DNA of 14,727 nt from JALYUA01 sp038229875 (lineage in GTDB: Bacteria > Acidobacteriota > Thermoanaerobaculia > UBA5066 > Gp7-AA6), in assembly GCA_038229875.1 (NCBI GenBank), contig JBBROA010000100.1, positions 1 to 14,727 on the forward strand, written 5' to 3'. Shown piece after piece: positions 1-6,101 of the stretch (positions are counted from its first letter, which is position 1; each line of letters opens with the position of its first letter). A model generated the notes under the pieces. It was not told the origin of the DNA. It did not search any database and saw nothing but the letters and a program-made list of their open reading frames with translations. Made by a program: the position numbers and the translations under genes.

Positions 1-475
1 GGGGTATCCCTGTGGTGGACGAGTGGCGAGCGCTTCAGCTCTGTCGGGCGGGCTCTGGGAGGCGACGCGTCGGAGGCGATGGGGTTCGCATCCCGCGGCG
101 CAGCGGCGCGTCGAAGTAAGCGGCGCGGCCACGAGGCAGACGGCCCCGCGCCGCCGCAACCCGCAGGGCGGACGGGCTTTTGCTCGGCGTTACGCCAAGA
201 AGAGACCCTGGCCGACACGCAGCACGAAAGTCTCGCTGGCGCCTGTCGCGATTGCAAAAGCCCGGACGCGACACCCGCATCCATTTTTCCACGGGCTGCT
301 AAGGTGCCCCGATCGCGCGGTCGGCGCGGAGTCCAAAGCGACCACGGTGGGCGGGCAGTCGTTTGCATTCGCGCGCTTCGAACGGGTTCGGGGAATCCCG
401 CACGAATCGCCGGGATACAAAAACCCTCCGGCGCAAGGCCCCGTGTCGAACGAGGGAGCCCTGTCTTGAATCCGC
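1..475. other. no recognisable gene; GC-rich upstream region
   Basis: I see no supportable gene here. Open frames exist on both strands, but their translations are Arg/Ala/Pro-rich with no domain, as expected of chance frames in GC-rich DNA. A perfect 10-bp dyad, CGACGCGTCG, lies at 63-72. A T-loop-like string (GGTTCGCATCC) lies near 84-94, but no acceptor stem or anticodon arm can be built around it. The 3' end of the stretch leads into the promoter of the repressor gene. Confidence 0.5.
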
Positions 476-504
476 TGGACGGATCCCCCCCGGGGGGATA
501 CGAT
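476..504 (+). promoter_or_regulatory. predicted sigma-70-type promoter of the csoR-like operon
   Basis: A TGGACG hexamer at 476-481 (4 of 6 matches to TTGACA) and a TACGAT hexamer at 499-504 (4 of 6 matches to TATAAT) are separated by exactly 17 bases. A start site about seven bases past the -10 would fall on or next to the ATG at 511, so the transcript may be leaderless. This would explain why no normal Shine-Dalgarno sequence precedes that ATG. The spacer is filled by the palindrome at 483-499. The call rests on hexamer matching alone. Confidence 0.45.
483..499. promoter_or_regulatory. C-tract/G-tract palindromic operator for the CsoR-family repressor
   Basis: The sequence is ATCCCCCCCGGGGGGAT: eight-base arms around a central C at 491. 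CsoR/RcnR/FrmR-family repressors are known to bind G-tract/C-tract inverted repeats flanked by AT-rich bases, so this dyad directly before such a gene is a good autoregulatory operator candidate. Its place between the predicted -35 and -10 would let bound repressor occlude RNA polymerase, with release on metal binding. I see no second copy of the dyad in the window, including in front of the Cus genes. Confidence 0.65.
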
Positions 505-510
505 TTCGCC

Positions 511-852
511 ATGAAGAAGACGCCCGCGGCGGCTTCGGTACTCCCGGCTCTCGGGCATCCGGAGTCGACCTCGCGAAATCTTCCCGATCCGGATCGCGCG
601 GAGATTGCGCGGCGGCTCGCGCGGATCGAAGGTCACGTGGCGGCCGTCCGCCGAATGCTGGATGCCGGCGAAGACTGCGACGCTCTGCTCATTCAGGCGT
701 CCGCCGTGCGGTCTGCGTTGAATGGGGTTCTCGTTGCGCTCATGGAAAAGCATTTGACGTGCTGCGTTCTGCCGGACGCGCGAGCGGGCCGCGGAGGCAA
801 GGCGGCAGACCGGTTCCGCCGCGCGCTGGAAATCGTGTTGAAGAGGTCTTGA
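511..852 (+). CDS. csoR: CsoR/RcnR-family metal-sensing transcriptional repressor
   Basis: This 113-residue protein belongs to the all-helical CsoR/RcnR/FrmR repressor family. The domain begins near residue 29 with the typical RLARIEGHVAAVRRML helix and runs through the ALNGVLVALMEKHLTCC helix; about 28 residues precede it. The ligand triad is visible as Cys56, His81 and Cys85, with an extra Cys84. The spacings of 25 and 4 match Cys36/His61/Cys65 of Mycobacterium tuberculosis CsoR, which favours Cu(I) or another thiophilic metal over the Ni or formaldehyde branches. ATG 511 was chosen because it follows the operator-like dyad and promoter and no earlier start in frame gives sensible protein. 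The gene leads an operon with the three genes after it, whose MerT-like and thioredoxin members leave Hg(II) possible as the effector. The family call is firm; the metal is inferred. Confidence 0.88.
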   Translation: MKKTPAAASVLPALGHPESTSRNLPDPDRAEIARRLARIEGHVAAVRRMLDAGEDCDALLIQASAVRSALNGVLVALMEKHLTCCVLPDARAGRGGKAADRFRRALEIVLKRS

Positions 853-873
853 GCTGCGCGCCCGGGGAGAAAG

Positions 874-1194
874 ATGAAAACAGAACTTCTCTACATTCCG
901 GATTGCCCGAACCTTGCCGCCGCTCGGACCCAGACGGTCAGGCTGTTGAAGGAACAGGGACTGCCGGGGAACGTCGATGAAATCGAAGTCCCCGACCGAG
1001 CCGCGGCCGAAAGCCTGCGGTTTACAGGGTCGCCGACCATCCGCATCGACGGCGAAGACGTAGCTGCCACGGTCGGAGCGATCGTTCCGGCATTTTCGTG
1101 CCGCACGTACGAGGTCGACGGCCGGCTCTCCGGATTGCCCGCTGACGGTCTCGTCCGGGCCGCGATACGGCGCGCGTTGGAGGCGGCACCGTGA
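874..1194 (+). CDS. small thioredoxin-fold protein (alkylmercury-lyase-like/DF-type family)
   Basis: This 106-residue cytosolic protein starts with a beta strand and a single Cys (LLYIPDCPN, Cys11), followed by a helix, and has a cis-Pro-type loop SPTIRIDG at about 53-60. A second Cys lies at position 76 in SCRTYEVDGR. This pattern fits a group of glutaredoxin-like proteins, often annotated as thioredoxin family or DF-family (seleno)protein, frequently found in mercury or heavy-metal gene sets. The enzymatic role is not established; a thiol carrier or reductant for metal handling is an inference. GGGGAGA about five bases before ATG 874 supports the start. The stop overlaps the next gene's GTG by four bases (GTGA), so the two are probably translationally coupled. 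Confidence 0.7.
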   Translation: MKTELLYIPDCPNLAAARTQTVRLLKEQGLPGNVDEIEVPDRAAAESLRFTGSPTIRIDGEDVAATVGAIVPAFSCRTYEVDGRLSGLPADGLVRAAIRRALEAAP

Positions 1195-1508
1195 AGAACG
1201 CAGAACGGATTACGCCGGTCGCCGCAATCGTCAGCGCCGTTCTTTCCATGGCGTGTTGCCTGCCTTTCGCTTTGCCCCTCGCCTTCGGAGTCGCCGGGCT
1301 GAGCGTGGTGCTCGATACGTTGAGGCCCTGGCTGCTCGGGGGCTCTCTCGCTCTTCTGGTTCTTGGCTTCTTTCAACTGTCGAGGAAACGCGCCTGCGGC
1401 CGTCGGAGCAAAGGCAGCCTGATCCTTCTCGGAGTCGCAACTCTCGTCGTGTTGAGTTTCGCGCTCCTTCCCCAGGTGGTGGCCACGATCCTGTCAGGCG
1501 GGCGCTGA
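1191..1508 (+). CDS. MerT-like membrane protein, predicted thiophilic metal transporter
   Basis: This is a 105-residue integral membrane protein with three predicted helices: about residues 10-40 (possibly broken), 47-63 and 75-100. Helix 1 carries an adjacent Cys pair, Cys22-Cys23 (SMACCLPF), as in MerT-type mercuric transporters. The basic loop between helices 2 and 3 has a further Cys69, where MerT has its cytosolic thiols. The usual MerT is about 115 residues, so the size fits. It could instead import or export another soft metal; no MerP, MerA or MerR gene is nearby. The GTG start overlaps the upstream stop, and the next gene begins one base after this stop, so it lies inside a tight operon. 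Confidence 0.62.
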   Translation: MKNAERITPVAAIVSAVLSMACCLPFALPLAFGVAGLSVVLDTLRPWLLGGSLALLVLGFFQLSRKRACGRRSKGSLILLGVATLVVLSFALLPQVVATILSGGR

Positions 1509-1509
1509 C

Positions 1510-2121
1510 ATGACCGGTCCATCCGGGAAGCCGCTGAAGGGAGTTCTCTGGTTCGCCCTTCCTGCGGCCATTCTCCTTCTGGCAAATCTTCTTTTCGCGA
1601 ATGGCTCTTCGCCGGACCTGTCTGTGATCGACGCGAAGACGCTCCCCGCGCTGAAGGCGGATTTCAATGCGCACGCGGATGCAACCCGGATCGTCTTGCT
1701 TCTGTCACCCACGTGACCGACCTGTCTGCGGGGGGTCTCCGCAGTCGAGGACCTCTTGAAGAAGAATCCCGCCGGTAAAGTCCGGGTGTACGCCGTCTGG
1801 CTGCCGATCCTCTCGTTCGACTCCAGGCCCGGCGACCTCGTCCTGCGCCGTATGACGGATCGACGGGTCCGGCAGTTCTGGGATTCCGGGCGCCTCGTCG
1901 CCGAAGAGGTCGCCCATCACGGCGACCCTCGCCAGAAAGAGCCCGAATGCTGCTTCCACCGACGCGGCGTTCTGTGGGACCTCGCCGCCGTTTATCCGCC
2001 TGGAGGCTCCTGGGGCGAACGATTGCCACTGGCGAGCGTCTTCGGCGGACCGGTCATCTCCCAGACGGAAGCGATCCGGCGGGAGCTGGCGAACGTGGGG
2101 AGTCGCTCTAAAGTGCCGTAG
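1510..2121 (+). CDS. membrane-anchored thioredoxin-like selenoprotein (UXXC), TGA read as selenocysteine
   Basis: Read through an in-frame TGA at 1714-1716, this is a 203-residue protein. An N-terminal membrane anchor lies at residues 11-30, followed by a thioredoxin-like extracytoplasmic domain. The strand VLLLSPT leads into U69-P70-T71-C72 and then a helix, so the TGA sits exactly at the first Cys of a CXXC redox motif. Protein-like sequence continues in the same frame for 134 codons, with a Cys pair at ECCF and the motif AVYPPG, which I recall from Cys-containing relatives in soil bacteria. A SECIS-type hairpin follows the TGA. It probably reduces or transfers thiol-bound metal, or protects thiols in the periplasm, as the last gene of the metal-responsive operon. 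If Sec were not inserted, a useless 68-residue stub would be made. ATG 1510 lies one base after the preceding stop. Confidence 0.85.
1714..1716 (+). other. in-frame TGA, predicted selenocysteine codon
   Basis: This TGA is codon 69 of the thioredoxin-like gene and sits where the first Cys of the CXXC motif is expected. The frame stays open and protein-like up to the stop at 2119-2121. Context, motif position and the adjacent hairpin together favour recoding over termination. Confidence 0.85.
1717..1750 (+). promoter_or_regulatory. bacterial SECIS element
   Basis: A hairpin starts nine bases after the TGA. CTGCGG at 1726-1731 pairs with CCGCAG at 1739-1744 (six Watson-Crick pairs), with apical loop GGGGTCT at 1732-1738. 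A lower helix CCT/AGG (1721-1723 with 1748-1750) can extend it. The loop carries the G-U feature recognised by SelB at 1735-1736, 18 bases past the TGA, within the range known for bacterial SECIS elements. The loop resembles the GGUCU loop of E. coli fdhF. The hairpin lies inside coding sequence, as bacterial SECIS elements do. No tRNA-Sec, selA, selB or selD is in the window. Confidence 0.8.
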
Positions 2122-2186
2122 GTCGGAACAATTTAGATCGATCTGTGGTCCCTATCTCGCGACGCGGTTCGGAGCGCTGATCTGCC

Positions 2187-4391
2187 TCAGGGACGCGGGC
2201 TCGAGAACGGCGCTTTCTGAACACCTTGCGAGCTTGCCGTCTCGGCGCCGCGAACCGTCACGTGTACCGACGAAGTTGCCGTCTGGCCTGCCGCATCACG
2301 GACCGTCAGAGTGATGGTGTGGGGACCGGACATCAGCTTGCGGGTCGCTGTCCAGTGCCCATTCCCGAGCTCGCCCGCGCGGTCGGATGTCCACGCAAAC
2401 GATCCCCCGTCGGCCAGGGGCCCATCCTCCAGACTGAAGGCATCGCCGCGAAGCAGCTGCGGCAGGCGCGAATCGAGAGTCGCTCCTTCCGTCGGTTGGC
2501 CGATTGAGACTTGCGGGAGCTTGCGGGGGACCCGAACCGGGGCGGGCAAGACGGCTTCGGCGGACCTTCCTCCGTTGGAAGCTCGCACCCTCAGCAGCGC
2601 CTTTTCCGAACCGGGGAGAGTGTCGAAATCGACCTCGACCCTGGTCTGCTTCAACCCGACGTGAAGCGGCCACCACGTCTTCCCGTCGTTGGCACTGTAA
2701 AGAAGCGAGTACTGGATGGAACGGCCCCCCGGATCGGATCCCGTCCAGGCGACGGACTGCCTTCCTGTGAGGCCAGCTCCGGACGCTGAGAGCGGCAGCA
2801 TGGCCACTCGGGGGTCCGCGCGCGGAACGGTCTGCTCGGCGAGGATCGCGTCGCCCTTTCGCACCACGACCTTTGCCGTCTTCTCCTTCTGCTCTTCGAA
2901 GGGAACCACCATGCTGAAGGTGATGGGCTCCGAATTCTCCTGATGCACCGGGTGTGATGCAAACGGGAACTCGACGAGCATGGCGCCTCCGGCATCGAGC
3001 AACTGCAGCTTGAAGTCTTTACCGGTCGAGGGAGTGGAAATGTCGGTCGCCGACGGGATCATCTCGAGATCCGCCAGCCGAACACGACCCTCGGGTTCGA
3101 AGACCCCCGCCGCGAACAGGAACGCCCGGTCGTGGTCGTAGCGTGCGCCCGTGGACGTGGGCCGCGCCACCCGATCTCTGGGAAACTTGATTTTTTCTGT
3201 GGCTTTGGCTTCTTTCTCTTCTCGGGAGTTTGTAAAGGTGCAGTCGGCATCCTGGTTTTTCCAGATGACGCCGATGAGCTGGCAGGTCGTGTACGAGGAA
3301 ATCCAGATCGGGGGCAGGTTATACGACATGATGTCGCTCAAAGGCCCGGCGACGGTCTGCTTGTCGTCGATGCTCCTCTCACCCGAAAACGAGACGAGAT
3401 GGACGTCGGACCGACCGAGATCGGCGGAAAGATTGAACCCGAAATCCATCGAATCAATGTGGCCGTTGGGATGGGGATACGCGTCGCAGGGATCGAAAGT
3501 GTGGCACGGCAATCCGTCGGAATGCGACACCTCCTGCGCCATCGTCTTGCCGACCCGATTCCCGTCGCGCGCGTTCTGCTCTTCACTGTAGGCGCCGTCC
3601 GAATAGCCGTGTAGCCCGCCGGTGTCCCAGTTGTCGAGCAGATTGATCTTCGAACCTGAAGGCAGGCTGGCGACCATCTTGGCCGCCCATGTCCGCGAGT
3701 CCGTCAGGTTGCCGAACGGCTGAGGATTCGGCGCGACTTTCCCGATTCCCGGGACCGGCACGACGGTGAACCCGGAGACCGGAAAAACGTTCTCGACGAA
3801 AGCCCGGTGTGCGGAGTAGTCCGACCAGGGCGCAGGCGGACCCACTGGAGCCTTGAAGGGGTCGTTCATGTTCGTCACGGCCCAGACGACGCCGTACACG
3901 CTGTCGCGCACCGCCGGAAAGATGAACTGCTGGCGGGAAAAGGTGTGTTCCGCAGGGGGATTCGGAACGTCGGATCCCGCAAAGATGCGCGCGGTCAACT
4001 GGTGCATGCCGGGCGCGGTCTCCAGATAGTTCAGCCAGAACGTGAAGCTGTCTCCCCACTGATCCCGGTGACTGCCAGAAGGAGAAACAGGGATCGAAGA
4101 GTTCGGATCGAAGGTGGAGGGCATCAGCTCGACCTGTGTGCCGCTCGGATTCTTTACGACGAGCCTCCCGCTGACGCGCCACGGGCCGTGATTGGCTTCG
4201 TTGCTCTGCACGTAGACGCGAACGAACGTCGGCTTGTACCCGACCAGCGGGATCCCGCTGACCGGGTTCTGCACCCCCTGAACGACGTCCATTCCCGTGA
4301 TCCAGTAGTCAGTCGTCTTGCGGCAACCTGCGGCCAGCACCGCAGCCGAGACCAGCATCAGCGAAGTAATCCGGCGCCTGAGGTTCCCCAT
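2187..4391 (-). CDS. secreted lipoprotein, metzincin-like metallopeptidase with His-to-Gln change, plus C-terminal beta-sandwich domains
   Basis: This 734-residue protein begins with a lipoprotein signal peptide whose lipobox is VLAAGC (Cys23 lipidated). A mid-protein segment reads QEVSHSDGLPCH at residues 286-297 with DIMSY around Met355. That is the layout of the metzincin zinc motif HExxHxxGxxH plus Met-turn, except that the first His is Gln286 (codon CAG). Glu287, His290 and His297 are present. The C-terminal 250 residues look like Ig/FN3-type beta-sandwiches (for example VAWTGSDPGG and HTITLTVRDAAGQTA). Catalytic activity is therefore uncertain: an inactive binder or a variant zinc site are both possible. 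ATG 4391 was chosen over a start 96 bases upstream because AGGAGG lies six bases before it and the signal peptide starts there. The gene converges on the selenoprotein operon. Confidence 0.75.
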   Translation of the reverse strand: MGNLRRRITSLMLVSAAVLAAGCRKTTDYWITGMDVVQGVQNPVSGIPLVGYKPTFVRVYVQSNEANHGPWRVSGRLVVKNPSGTQVELMPSTFDPNSSIPVSPSGSHRDQWGDSFTFWLNYLETAPGMHQLTARIFAGSDVPNPPAEHTFSRQQFIFPAVRDSVYGVVWAVTNMNDPFKAPVGPPAPWSDYSAHRAFVENVFPVSGFTVVPVPGIGKVAPNPQPFGNLTDSRTWAAKMVASLPSGSKINLLDNWDTGGLHGYSDGAYSEEQNARDGNRVGKTMAQEVSHSDGLPCHTFDPCDAYPHPNGHIDSMDFGFNLSADLGRSDVHLVSFSGERSIDDKQTVAGPLSDIMSYNLPPIWISSYTTCQLIGVIWKNQDADCTFTNSREEKEAKATEKIKFPRDRVARPTSTGARYDHDRAFLFAAGVFEPEGRVRLADLEMIPSATDISTPSTGKDFKLQLLDAGGAMLVEFPFASHPVHQENSEPITFSMVVPFEEQKEKTAKVVVRKGDAILAEQTVPRADPRVAMLPLSASGAGLTGRQSVAWTGSDPGGRSIQYSLLYSANDGKTWWPLHVGLKQTRVEVDFDTLPGSEKALLRVRASNGGRSAEAVLPAPVRVPRKLPQVSIGQPTEGATLDSRLPQLLRGDAFSLEDGPLADGGSFAWTSDRAGELGNGHWTATRKLMSGPHTITLTVRDAAGQTATSSVHVTVRGAETASSQGVQKAPFSSPRP

Positions 4392-4531
4392 CCAAGCCTC
4401 CTCGCTCTTCCACACACCACGGAATGACGCGGCGTGCTCGTGCGGCGGAGAACTCCACGGCCGGCATCGTCGCCTCATCAACAGCACGATCTACGGGATC
4501 TCGATAGGAAATCACAAACGCGCCGGGCTGA

Positions 4532-4798
4532 GAAGCTCGAGTTTTTCCAGGAACGATCCTGTCAGAGGGAGACTCCGCCACGCACGCAGATAAAAAAAGA
4601 GCCGGAGCGGACGCCCCGGCTGGACGCGAGCTGCATTGCTCCGACCGGTGGAACGATCAGTACGACGGCGATCCGCTGGATCGCGGCGCCCACATCTTCC
4701 GGTGGGGAACGATGGTCGTCGTTTACCTCGGATCCGACGCTCGGACTCGTGAAGCACTTTCCGCGGAGCTCGGAAATCAAATCGCCGGTGCAAACTGA
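4532..4798 (+). pseudogene. start-less unrecognised reading frame (probable relic)
   Basis: An open frame from 4532 to a TGA at 4796-4798 has protein-like composition: stretches such as HIFRWGTMVVVYLGSDA and TREALSAELGNQIAGAN read as a strand followed by a helix. No ATG, GTG or TTG occurs in frame until ATG about two-thirds of the way through, and an in-frame TGA at 4529-4531 closes it upstream. I do not recognise the family. It ends 30 bases before the next broken gene on the same strand, so the two may once have been an operon. The likeliest reading is a gene that has lost its 5' end, or whose start is hidden by a frameshift. A non-canonical start cannot be excluded. Confidence 0.45.
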
Positions 4799-4828
4799 AA
4801 GGTCCCGCCTCAGACGAAAAGAGGTCAC

Positions 4829-5132
4829 ATGTCGCGAATCATCCCCTTCCTGTTTCTGCTCGGCGTGGCTGCGGGTGCCCTTCAGCGCTCCCCCGAAAAG
4901 GGGGTGGACGGATTTCAGGAGGCGTTCCGAGCCGGGAACCGGGAAGAAGCACTTTCCTTTTCCACCCGACGTGTCATATTCGAGGAAGGGGAAGCGGAAA
5001 TGGGGCGCGACGAGTACGCCGCGAAACACCTCGCCGCGGACTTGATTTCGCGAAACCGCCTCGACGCGAGTGACCGAGGAATATACAAATTCCCGAGGCG
5101 ACGAGACGCTCCATGTTTTATCCCGCATGTTT
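4829..5132 (+). pseudogene. SnoaL/DUF4440-like protein, frameshifted and truncated
   Basis: ATG 4829, with GAGG close upstream, starts a signal-like segment and then AFRAGNREEALSF and IFEEGEAEMGRDEYAAKHLAAD, a pattern typical of SnoaL-like (NTF2-fold, DUF4440-type) proteins. Between these, the expected SHPDVVIFE is recovered only if single bases are restored in TCC(C)ACC, CCG(G)AC and GTG(G)TC. Downstream, restoring G in TTG(G)AT and GAG(G)TGACC gives FAKPPRREVTEEYTNSRGDE and HVLSRM, again family-like. After about 5132 the domain's last third is missing and the sequence runs into an opposite-strand relic. I infer a decayed, truncated gene; the repeated doublet contractions could also reflect consensus error in the assembly. 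Confidence 0.6.
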
Positions 5133-5140
5133 CATCCCGA

Positions 5141-5400
5141 TCACATCTTCATTCCGGCGGGGCCCGCGCGCTCGCCGCCGGCATGCGGGGTGCCCCAGCG
5201 CAGTCGAAGAAACGCGTGAACCGAAACGGGAAACCTTCCATAGGCCGGTCGAAGCGTCGAGGGAAAAGTGTACGCCGTCACGTCGGCACCGATGCCGGTC
5301 CGAAGCGGCGGAAGGCAGGTGAAATCCCGGAGATATCCCAGGGTGTAAGCCCCCACGCGAACGAGACGTCGCCGCCGGCAATCGATCGTCGCCAGGAGCG
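5141..5400 (-). pseudogene. C-terminal fragment of an outer-membrane-type beta-barrel protein
   Basis: The minus-strand frame ending at 5141 carries VGAYTLGYLRDF, GIGADVTAY, TLRPAYGRFPVSVHAFLRLR and a short tail. From memory, alternating hydrophobic strands of this kind close putative outer-membrane proteins encoded beside Cus-type efflux genes in some Acidobacteriota-like genomes. Only about the last 80 residues are present. The sequence 5' of it (above about 5380) loses family resemblance, and the 109-codon open frame continues to 5470 without sense. The usual protein is several hundred residues long, so this is a 5'-deleted relic. Its proximity to the cus genes suggests that a companion gene was lost here. 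The family assignment is from recall of the motif, not a search. Confidence 0.5.
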
Positions 5401-5470
5401 TTTGACGGCCCGCCAATGACTTGAACCCTGCTGATGAGCAATTAATTTTGGCGCACCGGCTTCGCGGCAA

Positions 5471-5653
5471 ATGGACCGCAACCTGCCGTCAAGGGAATGG
5501 GAGGGCCTGTCGTGCCGTTTATCCCTGTCCACAGAGAAGGAATTCGGCATTCATGCGGGGCGACCCAGCAGATTTATGCTCAGTTGATTCAAATGCATCA
5601 GGAGCGTCTGTCGAGCCGCAATTACAACCTTTACCGAGACGAGACTGAATAAA
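5471..5653. other. intergenic stretch before the Cus operon
   Basis: No gene is supported here. The stretch has lower GC than its surroundings (for example around 5565-5600) and should hold the promoter of the gene at 5654, but no -35/-10 pair is convincing. No CsoR-type G-tract dyad is present. Confidence 0.4.
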
Positions 5654-6022
5654 GTGAAGGCCAGCAGATTTGACCATCGAGCACGTCGCTCCGCATGGGC
5701 GTTTGCGTTTCTGGTCCTGTTGACCACAAGCCTGTCTTTCGCGGCGATCCCGTGCTGCCGCCAATCGGTAGAGGGGCATCCTGTGATGAAGACGGCGGAT
5801 TGCTGCGAAAGCAATTCCTTGCGGGCGTGCGCCAGGATGTCCTGGGTCGAGGCTGATCCCGCGGCTCTCGTCAAGCCATCGCCCGCGACCACAGACACCA
5901 CATGCTCTGTTTCACCGACGCGCGTGAACCCGGGCGCCGCTGCGGCGCACTTTCAGCCACGAAACGCCGCTCGCGCGACCCTCTTCCCTTCGTTCCGAGG
6001 CGTCACACCCCTTCTGATCTGA
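5654..6022 (+). CDS. small exported Cys-rich protein of unknown function
   Basis: This 122-residue protein starts with a basic segment and a hydrophobic signal peptide (about residues 14-30, likely cleaved near SFA-A). It is followed by two Cys pairs, Cys34-Cys35 (IPCCRQ) and Cys50-Cys51 (DCCES), and further single Cys residues. I do not recognise the family. Periplasmic, thiol-rich and located directly before cusC, it is a candidate metal-binding accessory of the efflux system, in a place where other operons carry chaperones such as CusF. It lacks CusF's Met/Trp motif. The GTG start has only a weak upstream GAGACGAGA, so the start is provisional. The C-terminal 40 residues are low-complexity, which makes this gene less certain than its neighbours. 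Confidence 0.5.
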   Translation: MKASRFDHRARRSAWAFAFLVLLTTSLSFAAIPCCRQSVEGHPVMKTADCCESNSLRACARMSWVEADPAALVKPSPATTDTTCSVSPTRVNPGAAAAHFQPRNAARATLFPSFRGVTPLLI

Positions 6023-6046
6023 ACCGGGTCTTCTTCCTGCGTTAGC

Positions 6047-6062
6047 GGCGGATCGCTCCGCC
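6047..6062 (+). other. short GC-rich hairpin
   Basis: GGCGGA and TCCGCC pair as a six-base stem with loop TCGC. There is no U-tract, so it is not a clear terminator. It could attenuate or stabilise the transcript between the Cys-rich gene and cusC. Confidence 0.3.
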
Positions 6063-6067
6063 AGTCT

Positions 6068-6084
6068 GTCCGAACTGTTCGGAC
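6068..6084. promoter_or_regulatory. 17-bp perfect palindrome before cusC, candidate operator
   Basis: GTCCGAACTGTTCGGAC has eight-base arms around a central T. It ends five bases before the Shine-Dalgarno GGAGG at 6089-6093 of cusC. A one-base centre cannot form a tight RNA loop, so a dimeric DNA-binding protein site is more likely than a hairpin. No regulator gene sits beside the Cus operon. Confidence 0.45.
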
Positions 6085-6101
6085 GCGTGGAGGCAAGACC
6101 G

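Noticed and set aside
1..110. Possible tRNA (even tRNA-Sec) because of TTCA and a GGTTCGCATCC T-loop-like string
   Set aside because: No acceptor stem pairs the ends, the T-loop lacks the conserved A58, and no 7-base anticodon loop with a proper stem forms around TTCA.
79..510. In-frame N-terminal extension of the CsoR-like protein back to 79
   Set aside because: The extra 144 residues have no protein-like pattern, would span the operator and promoter, and exceed the family's normal length.
1756..2121. Independent gene starting at the codon at 1756
   Set aside because: It would lack the start of a thioredoxin fold and has no Shine-Dalgarno; it is the same frame as 1510-1713 and is better explained as the part after a Sec codon.
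2122..2186. Terminator between the convergent selenoprotein and lipoprotein genes
   Set aside because: Only a 10-bp AGATCGATCT dyad is present; there is no GC-rich stem with a T-run.
4392..4487. Longer start of the lipoprotein gene at 4487
   Set aside because: The added residues destroy the signal peptide, while ATG 4391 has AGGAGG at good spacing.
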